A stretch of DNA of 64,000 nt from Stieleria sp. JC731 (GTDB taxonomy: Bacteria; Planctomycetota; Planctomycetia; Pirellulales; Pirellulaceae): positions 434,001 to 498,000 of the forward strand of contig NZ_JAJKFQ010000029.1 of assembly GCF_020966635.1 (NCBI RefSeq), read 5' to 3'. Both the position numbers and the translations under genes were made by a program. The stretch's first letter is position 1. The number at the start of each line of letters is the position of its first letter. Below the pieces are notes generated by a model that saw only the letters and a program-made list of their open reading frames with translations, was not told the DNA's origin and searched no databases. Below are positions 26,337-35,281 of this stretch, piece after piece.

Positions 26337-27200
26337 ATGGATGCCGATCGATGCCCGTTGCTAATTGTCGGTGGCGAAAGCGATCCGAACACATGCCGTA
26401 TCGTTGACCAAGCCCATCTCAGAAACATCGACTATCTGTTTTGGGATACCGACCTCGAACATGCTCGGCAAATCGCTTGGGATTTCGAACGCCCCATCAT
26501 TGATCTAGGCGATCGATCGATTCAACCAGAGGCAGTCTACTTGCGATTCAACGTCTTTGCTGGGGAACCGACGGTCAACCATGCCGCTTTCGAACTATGC
26601 GAATCTTTCGTCCAAGCGTGGCCATCGATTCGGTGGCTGAACCGTTCGAGCGCAGGCGACTCGAACAATAAATCTCGCAACTTACGACTCGCTCAACAGA
26701 TCGGCTTCGTGATTCCAAACACGACCGTGATCGGAGACACAACTCCGCTGGCTAGCCATCCGGATCCGGACGCAACGATCATCAAGCCACTTTCCGGTGG
26801 TGACCATGCCATGGCAGTCCGTTCGATCCAATATGCCCCCGAACGTTTGGCTCAATTGCCACCACAGTTCGTTCAAGAAAAACTCGATGGTGAAAACCTT
26901 CGTGTCTTTAGCATCGGCGGAATATTGACGGCGTTTCATCTAGAAACCAACGCCGTTGACTATCGTACTGACGAAGCTGTCACCGTTCACCAAGTGGATG
27001 TGCCGATCGAACTTCGTGATCCGATCACGCGTTTCATTGAACAGGTGGGCTTTGACTATTGTGCACTCGATTTCCGCTGCCGCCGCGGCTTCGATGAACC
27101 AGTATTCCTAGAAGTCAATTCTTTCCCGATGTTTGTCGCATTCGATGACGCCAGCGAGAACAAACTTGCCGACCAGATCCTCGGCTTCTTGGTCCGCTAA
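26337..27200 (+). CDS. Graspetide-type ATP-grasp ligase
   Basis: A 287-residue ATP-grasp enzyme of the RimK-like/graspetide type (relatives of MvdC, MvdD and PsnB). An N-terminal domain (LLIVGGESDPNT) is followed by the segment NKSRNLRLAQQIGFVIPNT (residues 111-129), which matches the family's linker into the ATP-grasp core. K150 in IIKPLSGG, E181 and R189 in EKLDGENLRV, D245 in CALDF, and E259/N261 in FLEVNSFP fit the ATP- and magnesium-binding positions. AGAGG precedes the ATG. It should form ester (or amide) links between side chains of the upstream TTxxxxEE protein. A glutathione-synthase-like ligase on another substrate is the alternative. Confidence 0.87.
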   Translation: MDADRCPLLIVGGESDPNTCRIVDQAHLRNIDYLFWDTDLEHARQIAWDFERPIIDLGDRSIQPEAVYLRFNVFAGEPTVNHAAFELCESFVQAWPSIRWLNRSSAGDSNNKSRNLRLAQQIGFVIPNTTVIGDTTPLASHPDPDATIIKPLSGGDHAMAVRSIQYAPERLAQLPPQFVQEKLDGENLRVFSIGGILTAFHLETNAVDYRTDEAVTVHQVDVPIELRDPITRFIEQVGFDYCALDFRCRRGFDEPVFLEVNSFPMFVAFDDASENKLADQILGFLVR

Positions 27201-27334
27201 CAAGATCGCTACTGGTCAGCGGTAACTTATCGCGTTGCCAGTCCCATCCGTTATCATTTGCTCGATCCCTTGTCACGAAACGCCCTTATTCGCGACGCAT
27301 CAGACACAACGCTCCAAGAACCGGAATTGCAGAA

Positions 27335-27904
27335 ATGAATCAGCCTTCACCTGATGTATCGATGCTACTGCGTGAACTAGGCAGCGGCAACGAGTCTGTA
27401 AAAGAACAACTTTTCCAACAACTGCAATCCGAGTTGCGACAGATGGCGTCGGCATTGATGCGGCGTGAGCGAGCCGATCACACATTGCAGGCGACGGCGC
27501 TTGTTAACGAAGCCTGTGTTCGCTTGCTCGATTCCAATGCCATCGGCAACGCGACCGACCGCCGGTACTTCTTCGCCGCTGCGAATCGTGCGATGCGTCA
27601 GATCCTGATTGATCACGCGAGAAAACGCAGTGCCGTTAAACGCGGTGGTGAGTACGAACGTGGATCACTTGATGTCGTCCTGGACAACTTTGAAACCAGC
27701 AACGGCTGCCGATTTGAAGATCTCAATTCGGCACTCGATTCACTTGAACAAGAATCACCGCGTCAACGTGAAGTCGTCGAGCTGAGATTCTTTTCAGGAC
27801 TATCGATCCCAGAGACCGCCGAGGTGCTTGAAGTCAGCGAAGGAACAGTCGAACGCGACTGGCGTTTAGCGCGAGCGAAGTTGTATCAATTTTTGAAAGA
27901 CTAG
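27335..27904 (+). CDS. ECF-type RNA polymerase sigma factor
   Basis: A 189-residue sigma factor of the ECF kind common in planctomycetes, acidobacteria and myxobacteria (TIGR02999-like). Region 2 covers about residues 33-105 (LRQMASALMRRE ... RRYFFAAANRAMRQILIDHARKR). Region 4 covers 130-189, with the helix-turn-helix GLSIPETAEVLEVSEGTVERDWRLAR. No anti-sigma gene follows. It lies 134 bases after the ATP-grasp gene on the same strand. It could control that cluster, but this is inference from position only. Confidence 0.9.
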   Translation: MNQPSPDVSMLLRELGSGNESVKEQLFQQLQSELRQMASALMRRERADHTLQATALVNEACVRLLDSNAIGNATDRRYFFAAANRAMRQILIDHARKRSAVKRGGEYERGSLDVVLDNFETSNGCRFEDLNSALDSLEQESPRQREVVELRFFSGLSIPETAEVLEVSEGTVERDWRLARAKLYQFLKD

Positions 27905-27974
27905 ATCGTCTCTTCACGGACGTATAATCCTGCTAACGCAAACAAGCTACAGTCGACCAGCAGAACCAGAACCG

Positions 27975-30224
27975 CTATCGCAAGATCCACCAGATGCGAC
28001 TTAGTGCGGCATCGTCGTCACTGTTCTGACGTAAACGCTTTGCAGCTTCGGTGACATTCTCAGGAACACGGCGTCCGCCGGAAAGATAGACGAGATGCTG
28101 CACCTGCTGATCGAAATCATCGATTGATTGAATCCAAGAAACCGGCAGCGATGCATCTTCACCAGGAAAATCGACGCTGATCTTATCTTCGCGACTAAGC
28201 TTGGGCTTGTTGGCATTTGCGACTTCGCGAGATGTCGGACTCACCAAAACGGGTTGAGCCAGCAAGGTCCCATCATCGACTAACCTGCCACCGACACGTC
28301 GCATCGCGACTTCGATCCGATCATGTCGCGATGATGCAGGGGCATCTACCGCTGCGGCAAACGCGGTGACAAGCTCCAACGCTTGACTGCGATCTTTATC
28401 ACTGGTTGTCAGCAACGCATCACCACGAAGCTGCTGTGGAACACTGCGTGTTGACATCGGAGACGAAACGATCAGCGACAACGTCCGTGCCAAATCAAAG
28501 TTGCTCTCTTGTAGGTCGCGAGCCAACTGTTGATGCAGACGGTTCAAATGATCGTCTACCGGTGGAGCCAGCGCATCGACAGGAGAAGGCTGTAGAGGAC
28601 GCCCATGGACCAGTTTCCAAAGCGAATCAACGATGCTTGCGGCGAGCTGCTGACTCCCTTTAAGCGTTTCGCTCCAAGCATGGAAATCATCCATCGGCTT
28701 CTTGCCTGCGAGGTGCTCGCTAACTTTCGGGACGGCAAGACGTTGGCGTCCGTCTAGCAATTCGAAGAAGGTCGGAACGGGTTTTCCAACTGACTGGACA
28801 GACCAATGGTCATTGTCACGATGTACAAAACTTCGAATCATCGCAACGAAGGACCAGTAATCATCCTGTGTTCCGCTACGACCGATCATCGAGTCATGGC
28901 AACGAACACATCGAAGATCCGCATTCATCGAAATGCCGGCCAAACGGCGAGCGATACCTTCGGTTCCGTCGCGTCCGATCACTTGATACCACTGACCTGA
29001 ATGCTGACTTTCGCCGGAAATCAAACCGACCAATGTCACATCCATCGGGACTTGTCCCGAAACCCCTTCGGTCAACTCATCGAGCAGAGGTTGATTTTGT
29101 TCGTTGTCGATCGCACCCAGATTCCAATCAGCCGATAGTGCCAACCAACGCTTCGCAATTTCGCGTGCATGGTTTGACTTAGCAAATTCATCACGCAATC
29201 GCTGCGGGTCCGCCATTGCGTCCGTTGGCAATTGAATGCCGAGGCGCTGCTGCAAACGCGCAGCCAGCTCAGCATCCGACGCCCGCGGTGTCGGCTGAAC
29301 TCCGACTGACTTCCAATACTCTCTGGCGATCGATTCGGTCGTCGTTGCCATAAGCTCGATATGCCCGACCACGACACGATCACTAGGCAATGCAGTTGTA
29401 TTCAGGTCGCTTGTATCGGTGTCACCAGTGGCAAGGCTGTTTGCGTCTGAGATCAAATCGCTATCGGTCAAATTTGACTCTGGCAGATCCAGCCGAATTC
29501 CCGGGTTAACTCCCGGCCGAGGCTCGATCGGTTGCCGATCATCAACATCGTAATCGGCCAGCATCGGTATCTCTGGCGACGAATCTGTCACGTTCGGCGA
29601 TGGCGAGCCAACGAGCGAACTGACTTCGGCATCCTTTGGTGCGATCGCTTTGTTAGTGAATGGCCCCAGATAAATCACACCAAGAATACTAGCGGCGAAC
29701 GCTGCAACAGCCGACAGCGTTTTCACCAGCCCGTATCGATACGACGGTTGATGATTTCTCGCTGGGACGACAGCCGAATCGTTCAGTCGAGCAAGGATCG
29801 ATTCTGATAGATCTGGAGGCGTGGTACGCTTGTTTGGATCAAGCGCAATGAACTCTTTTAACAGTACATCGACGACAGGGTCGCTATCGTCGATCGCCTT
29901 GGCGTCGTCTGAACTGGAAGGCTGCTGGCTATGGACCGGCGGAGGCAGCGGTTGTCCATCAACCCCCAATCGCCGACGTCCGCTGCCAGGATTGGGCAAC
30001 GGCAACATAGAAACGCGATCACTATCGGACGAATCTTCAGTTGCGTTTTCAACATCCCGACTGACGACGTCATCGCTAGAGAGCTTCGCTAAGATAGCGT
30101 CGGAAAGATCGGGTGGTTGCAAGCGTCGCTTCGCATCACCCGAGATGAATTCCATCAACAATGCGTCGATCACTGGATCGGCATCATCGTGAGAGTTCAG
30201 TTTAGGTTGATCCGAAGTCGACAT
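27975..30224 (-). CDS. Membrane protein with CxxCH motif and duplicated anti-sigma-like N-terminal motif
   Basis: A 749-residue protein. The cytoplasmic N-terminus carries two copies of a motif (DPVIDALLMEFI...PPDLSDAILAKL at 16-48, DPVVDVLLKEFI...PPDLSESILARL at 115-147). One transmembrane helix follows at about 166-187, then an acidic spacer and an extracytoplasmic part related to DUF1549-type proteins, with a CxxCH heme-binding-type motif (C439, C442, H443). Its ATG shares one base with the stop of the ECF sigma gene, which is typical of a sigma/anti-sigma pair. I infer that it senses something outside and holds the sigma factor, possibly through the duplicated motif. A dehydrogenase-like role is possible. 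Confidence 0.72.
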   Translation of the reverse strand: MSTSDQPKLNSHDDADPVIDALLMEFISGDAKRRLQPPDLSDAILAKLSSDDVVSRDVENATEDSSDSDRVSMLPLPNPGSGRRRLGVDGQPLPPPVHSQQPSSSDDAKAIDDSDPVVDVLLKEFIALDPNKRTTPPDLSESILARLNDSAVVPARNHQPSYRYGLVKTLSAVAAFAASILGVIYLGPFTNKAIAPKDAEVSSLVGSPSPNVTDSSPEIPMLADYDVDDRQPIEPRPGVNPGIRLDLPESNLTDSDLISDANSLATGDTDTSDLNTTALPSDRVVVGHIELMATTTESIAREYWKSVGVQPTPRASDAELAARLQQRLGIQLPTDAMADPQRLRDEFAKSNHAREIAKRWLALSADWNLGAIDNEQNQPLLDELTEGVSGQVPMDVTLVGLISGESQHSGQWYQVIGRDGTEGIARRLAGISMNADLRCVRCHDSMIGRSGTQDDYWSFVAMIRSFVHRDNDHWSVQSVGKPVPTFFELLDGRQRLAVPKVSEHLAGKKPMDDFHAWSETLKGSQQLAASIVDSLWKLVHGRPLQPSPVDALAPPVDDHLNRLHQQLARDLQESNFDLARTLSLIVSSPMSTRSVPQQLRGDALLTTSDKDRSQALELVTAFAAAVDAPASSRHDRIEVAMRRVGGRLVDDGTLLAQPVLVSPTSREVANANKPKLSREDKISVDFPGEDASLPVSWIQSIDDFDQQVQHLVYLSGGRRVPENVTEAAKRLRQNSDDDAALSRIWWILR

Positions 30225-30943
30225 TACTCTTCCAACAATTGCAATTTTTCTTCAACACAGTTTCGCAGCTGTTGTTTAGCCCGCTGCATCAAGTTGCGTG
30301 CACCGTGGTCGGTTATCCCCAGAGCTTCACCGATTTCGACCCGGCTCGCACTGGAATCAAAACGCATTCGCAAAGCAATTTGTGCTCGCTCAGTTAAACG
30401 CTCAAAACATTCTTGCAGTGCTTCGACTGCGGAGTCACCCGAAAGGTCCTTGCCGGCCCAACGATCCCAAGTTTCGTCTAGTAATTCCGGTTCGGCGATC
30501 GTTTGCATTCGCCCTAACTTTCGGTGCCGTGACACCAACAAGTTGTACGCGGTGCGACGAAGATAACCCGCCGTCGCCCCGTCATTATGTTGAACGAAGT
30601 CATCTCGCCGAAGCACCCGAAGAAACGTCTCCTGCGTCAGATCGTCCGCTGTCGACTCGTCGCAACCGAGCATTCGCAAGTATCGCCAGACGCCTCGTTG
30701 GTGCCGACGCACAAGCTCACCGGCTTGCAACTGCTCCCCCGCCTGCATCTGACTGCCCTGCAACTGATTTCCTTCCTTGAACGGTGCTGCCTGGGCATCT
30801 GACTGGGAGTCTGCCGACGAACCTTCGGCGCATCGCCCATCTTGATCCGATGGTGATCGCTGTGGTTCGTTTGACTGAGACATCGAAATAAGGTTCGGCT
30901 CAGTCGAGGTCGGCGCAGGATCGCCTAAGCTGACTTCATCCAC
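30224..30943 (-). CDS. ECF-type sigma factor
   Basis: A 239-residue sigma factor. The first 75 residues are a Ser/Gln-rich extension. Region 2 (VWRYLRMLGCDESTADDLTQETFLRVL) and region 4 (RVEIGEALGITDHGARNLMQRAKQQL) are clear. It starts at GTG 30943, six bases after the DUF1501 stop; an internal ATG at 30883 is possible. It is sandwiched between DUF1501 and the CxxCH membrane protein in one minus-strand operon, with one-base overlap to the latter. Confidence 0.88.
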   Translation of the reverse strand: MDEVSLGDPAPTSTEPNLISMSQSNEPQRSPSDQDGRCAEGSSADSQSDAQAAPFKEGNQLQGSQMQAGEQLQAGELVRRHQRGVWRYLRMLGCDESTADDLTQETFLRVLRRDDFVQHNDGATAGYLRRTAYNLLVSRHRKLGRMQTIAEPELLDETWDRWAGKDLSGDSAVEALQECFERLTERAQIALRMRFDSSASRVEIGEALGITDHGARNLMQRAKQQLRNCVEEKLQLLEE

Positions 30944-30949
30944 CGAGCA

Positions 30950-32224
30950 TTAAGCCACGAGTTCGCTGATAACTTTTCCTCCGTTGGCGATTTTCATGGG
31001 ACGACGATTCTTGCTCATGAACGTGGTATCCAAAGAGATACCGAGCCCCTTGCAAACCGTCGCCATCAGGTCCTCGCTGCGGAACGGTTCTGATTCTACC
31101 TCAGTTCCGTCGCTGCTGGTTTCACCAACAGCCAATCCGCCTTTAATTCCTGCACCACCGACAACGCAAGACCAAGCCCGAGCCCAGTGATCACGACCAG
31201 CGTTTTGGTTGATCCGTGGAGTCCGGCCGAACTCGCCCATCCAAATGATAGCGGTGTCCTGCAGCAATCCTCGTTGCTCCAAATCTTCCACCAGGGCGCT
31301 CATCGCGCGATCCAGCTGAGGCAACTTGTTCGTCGACAAAGTCTGGTGGGTATTGTTATGCAGGTCCCAGCCACCAAGGTCGACCTCGACGAACGGCACA
31401 CCTGCTTCGACAAGTCGTCGCGCCAGCAAACAGCCTTGGCCAAAACCGTCGTTGCCATAACGCTCTTTCGTCTTCTCGTCTTCCTTTTCGACGCGGAACG
31501 CTTCCATTTGGCTGCTTGTCAGCAAGTCAAACGTCTTTTTCAGGACCTTGCCATGCTCGGTTGCCGGCGTGTCGTTGGTTCGGTTGGCAAAACCGGCTTC
31601 GATCTCCTGAAGGGCAGCCATCCGCCGACGCAAACGGCTGTCTTCTAGGTTCATGTTCAGATTGCGAATCCGACCATTGCTTGTAACCGCAAAGGGTGAC
31701 CACGCCATCCCCAGAAAACCTGGACCACTGCTTGCACCACCGATGGTAACAAACGGAGGGATTTCGAGTTGCGGACGCTGAGCGATCAATTCATGCGCGA
31801 CAACGGATCCATAACCTGGGTGCTCGATATTCGGGTTCGGCACAAATCCGGTGTGCATGTAATAGCGACCACGATTGTGATCGGCTTCTCGCGTCGACAT
31901 GCTACGGACAACCGACAGATTGTGCATCTGCTTTGCCACCATCGGCATATGCTCGCAAATCTGCAAGTCGCCACTGGTCGAAATCTGGCGGAACGGTCCA
32001 CCGGTCGGTGCACCGGGCTTCAAATCCCAAATATCGATCGTTGGTGGTCCGCCGCCCATCCACAACATGATTGCTGACTTATGACTCTTCCTCATCTCAT
32101 CAGCGTTCGCCTGAATCGCACTTCCCAGCGTCATTGCAGCTGAGAACGCGGCAGAGCTGCCAGCCATGTGGTTCATGAAGTGGCGGCGAGTCATGCCGTT
32201 GGGAGTTTTCCAGTTCGATATCAT
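30950..32224 (-). CDS. DUF1501 family protein
   Basis: A 424-residue member of the DUF1501 family, distantly alkaline-phosphatase/sulfatase-like and abundant in planctomycetes. The N-terminus is a twin-arginine signal (TRRHFMNHMAGSSAAFSAAMTLG), so it acts outside the cytoplasm. Typical family blocks are AIMLWMGGGPPTIDIWDLKPG, EADHNRGRYYMHTGF, GGWDLHNNTHQ and MGEFGRTPRIN. The ATG at 32224 is used; the frame could open at TTG 32242. It is downstream of the DUF1549/DUF1553 gene, its usual partner. Confidence 0.9.
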   Translation of the reverse strand: MISNWKTPNGMTRRHFMNHMAGSSAAFSAAMTLGSAIQANADEMRKSHKSAIMLWMGGGPPTIDIWDLKPGAPTGGPFRQISTSGDLQICEHMPMVAKQMHNLSVVRSMSTREADHNRGRYYMHTGFVPNPNIEHPGYGSVVAHELIAQRPQLEIPPFVTIGGASSGPGFLGMAWSPFAVTSNGRIRNLNMNLEDSRLRRRMAALQEIEAGFANRTNDTPATEHGKVLKKTFDLLTSSQMEAFRVEKEDEKTKERYGNDGFGQGCLLARRLVEAGVPFVEVDLGGWDLHNNTHQTLSTNKLPQLDRAMSALVEDLEQRGLLQDTAIIWMGEFGRTPRINQNAGRDHWARAWSCVVGGAGIKGGLAVGETSSDGTEVESEPFRSEDLMATVCKGLGISLDTTFMSKNRRPMKIANGGKVISELVA

Positions 32225-32477
32225 CGCTGAATGCCTATCCAAAGAAGAGTGATTGTCTGTACTAAATAAACGCCGGATTCACGCATTCGAACCCAGGCAT
32301 TTTGTTGGCCGCAGGACGCGGACGGGGCTGTTTACCCCCACCCCAATAACGAAACGCTGAACCACAACGTTACCCCCACAGATGCAATTCTGGTGCGTCT
32401 GTCGGATATCCGCAAACGCCCCAGACATTCCCCATCCGCCTTGCCACATCGGGACAAGGCGACGATTCACAGCCTTT

Positions 32478-34178
32478 TTAGTGCTGCATGATGAACTCGT
32501 TGCTATTAAGCACAGCCCACCAAATGTCTTGCATCATCTCGGATTCGTTTCCGCCATTGGCACGGTAAAGATCCCCTGCAAGCTTGGTTTCCCGCTTCGT
32601 CGGACGACGCGCTAAACCGGCTAGGTAGAGCCGCGTGAGACGATCCGAGGTGTTTTTACCACTGCCAGCCAAATCGGCGAGAAAACTTCCCGGCGAGGTG
32701 CTTGTCGCATTCTTGGTCAAGTCGCCATTGAAAAGCATCAAGGCCTGGGGGATCGATCCATCAAACGTCGTTGCCTCGTCGCCTTCGTCGGTGCCGAACG
32801 TGACAACAAACTGGCGCATCCATTCACGGCGTTTCTGTTCTTGCTGCTCGTAGGTCCCCTGAGCGTTGCCCCCGGACAATGTAACCAGCGATTGATACAA
32901 CTGTTCGGCGCTGATTTGGCGAAGATAGAAACGCGAGAACTTTGGTGTTTCGCCAACGGACGGGTCATCGATCGTATTATTGCTATCCAGCTCAGCGGCC
33001 AACCCATAAGGCTTGCTAAGCGTAATCCAAGTCATCAGTTCCTTAAGGTTGTAGCTGGCTTTGCGAAACTCGGCGGCCAATTCCTCAAGCAATTCTGGAT
33101 GCGAAGGATTCGTGTGAGGCCCCATGTCATCGATGGGACGAGTAAAGCCGTGCCCGAAGAACAATGACCAGTATCGGTTAATTGCCATCAAGTCCAAAGC
33201 TTGGCTGTTGAGCATCAACTGCCCAAGCTCTTCACGCCGGTTGACTTCATCGACATAGCCACTGCGGCCGATCTCGGTTCCGTCGGTAAACACGGGGTAT
33301 GCGACACGGGTCAAGCCGTTTCGCATTTCATAGAAAACCAATGCATCTCGGGGATCGCCGGCTTCACCCGCGAAGTCTTCGCTGACCAGTTCGGCAAATT
33401 CGATATCACGTGTGCCATCGACGAATCGACGCAGTGCGCGTGATTGGCGGAAGAACGAATTGAACTCCCAGAATTTCTGTTGTTTCCAATCGTTGAAGGG
33501 GTGGTTGTGGCACTGCGTGCACTGAACCTGCTGACCGAGGAAGATTCGCGAAACACTGCTGGCCGCCAGCACAGCCTTTTCATCATTGACTTTATCAACC
33601 AGAAAGTTCACCGCGCCATTGAAGCCAGGCGTCCCGGGCTTTGTCGACCCTTCTGCCGTTACCAGCTCGTAAACCATTCGATCGTATGGCTTGTTCGCAG
33701 CGAAGCTATCACGCAGGTACTTCATCATCCCGTCGCGGCTGGTCAGATCGCGTCGATCCATCCCGCCACCTCGACCGATCAACAGATTCGTCCAGACGGT
33801 CGCCCAGTGGTTCGAATACTCCTCGGTGTAGCGGTCATCGTAAAGCAACCGCTCTACCAAGTTTTTGCGACGTTCGGATTTCCGATCCGCCATAAAGGCC
33901 TGCATCTCTTCCAGGCTGGGAATTCGGCCGATCAGGTCCAAGTGCACGCGGCGGCACCAAATCAATTCATCGGCCTGCTTGGCCGGGGAGATTTCGTAGT
34001 CGGTCCACCCTTGCTCGACGTAGTAATTGATTTTGTCCACAGGGTTTTGCCCCTGAGCCGGCGCGGCAGTCTCCAGCGTCGCTTCAGGCTCAGCTTGTGC
34101 AACACCGCTGATTCCCATGAGTGCGACCACGGCCAAGACAAACGCCTTGCGTCGATTATTAAAGCGGTTCAGTGCCAT
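32478..34178 (-). CDS. DUF1549/DUF1553 protein
   Basis: A 566-residue exported protein of the planctomycete DUF1549 plus DUF1553 architecture. The signal peptide is FVLAVVALMGISGVAQA. DUF1549 includes DYEISPAKQADELIWCRRVHLDLIGRIPS and the CTQCHNHPFNDWKQ heme-type motif. DUF1553 includes INRYWSLFFGHGFTRPIDD and HPELLEELAAEF. The ATG at 34178 is chosen because it gives the signal peptide. It is the first gene of a four-gene operon; 253 bases separate it from the DUF1501 ATG. These pairs are thought to take part in polysaccharide or sulfated-substrate use, but that is not proven. Confidence 0.9.
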   Translation of the reverse strand: MALNRFNNRRKAFVLAVVALMGISGVAQAEPEATLETAAPAQGQNPVDKINYYVEQGWTDYEISPAKQADELIWCRRVHLDLIGRIPSLEEMQAFMADRKSERRKNLVERLLYDDRYTEEYSNHWATVWTNLLIGRGGGMDRRDLTSRDGMMKYLRDSFAANKPYDRMVYELVTAEGSTKPGTPGFNGAVNFLVDKVNDEKAVLAASSVSRIFLGQQVQCTQCHNHPFNDWKQQKFWEFNSFFRQSRALRRFVDGTRDIEFAELVSEDFAGEAGDPRDALVFYEMRNGLTRVAYPVFTDGTEIGRSGYVDEVNRREELGQLMLNSQALDLMAINRYWSLFFGHGFTRPIDDMGPHTNPSHPELLEELAAEFRKASYNLKELMTWITLSKPYGLAAELDSNNTIDDPSVGETPKFSRFYLRQISAEQLYQSLVTLSGGNAQGTYEQQEQKRREWMRQFVVTFGTDEGDEATTFDGSIPQALMLFNGDLTKNATSTSPGSFLADLAGSGKNTSDRLTRLYLAGLARRPTKRETKLAGDLYRANGGNESEMMQDIWWAVLNSNEFIMQH

Positions 34179-35281
34179 CGAGTCGTTTCCGAAATTGCCA
34201 GAGATGAGACGCGAGATTGACGCCCATGAAAGTCGGCGTCCAATAATCCCTATGTGTTCGAACGGAGATTGAGGCGATTGGTACCTGACCGAATGCCTGG
34301 ATTGTCTATCAATCTTATCGCCCCAGAGAGGTGCTCGCCCGTGAAACTGCGCCAATCTATCCAACTTGCACGATGCGTCTCCCGCAGCGTGTGAAAGACG
34401 CGATTTTAACGACCGCCCACATTAGTGAACCGGGGGCAGTCACACCGCCCCGCCGGCGGACTCCACGCTCCCAAACAGACGGCCTGCCGACACGACAATC
34501 CACCCCTCAAGGACACCCCAGAACAGCCCAGAACAGCCCAGCAGACTAAAGACAGACGTTGCTGGCTCAGTGACCAAACGTGTCTTCACGTTGTCCGACG
34601 CTACCAGGATTCCGTTTCACATCGAAGGAGTTCTGGAAATGGTTCGATCGAACACCGCACCCCCATCCGCTGCCAAACCTGGCTGGTTCATTGTTCGCCC
34701 AGTCGGCATTCACCCAGCCTGCACTCGCCCAGTCGGCTGTGCAGACTCGCCATTGCACCATGCAACGAAAGCCCGACCTGCTGATATTCCTGGTGACATT
34801 CAAAATCCGTCAACCATTCCCCCTGACGGTCTACGAAACGAAGACGCCAACGTATTTCAGTATCTTCAAATCGCAACGGGCCAATGGGGTTCGGCGGATT
34901 CGGCGACTTGGTTCCCTACCGAATCGTCCGCCCTATTCTACTTGGAAGACTTTCAACATCGAAATTCTGAACCATTGAGCGTTCGATTTCGCTGCACAAA
35001 TCGGTTGCAAACCGAGTTGCGATCCGCCCAATTTTCATCCCGCCGCTCCGCCGAAGCGAAGTTCGTGGGGAACACCCCCAGACGCCCTGAAAAGCCCTTA
35101 ACAGGGTCAACGCAGCCAGTTTTTGGTTAATTTTGCCGCGAAATGAACGTTTTTGCGCCATTCTGAACTTGCCCCGCATCAATAATTAACCGTTTCTTAA
35201 CGCACCGTCATTTTCGGCACCGATCGTGCAGAACCGACGGCCCGTACGCATCTGTGTAGTTCGCTACAGACATTAGAATTG
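34179..35281. other. 1.1-kb region without a convincing gene
   Basis: The longest frame (34570-35130, plus) has no signal, domain or protein-like pattern, and starts without a ribosome-binding site. The dodecamer CGCCCAGTCGGC occurs twice (34696, 34726). Two divergent promoters should lie here. Confidence 0.5.

Noticed and set aside
30298-30780. 160-codon plus-strand frame
   Set aside because: It is antisense to the ECF sigma gene, whose regions 2 and 4 are clear.
34570-35130. 186-codon plus-strand frame
   Set aside because: No start signal, signal peptide or domain; composition is not protein-like.
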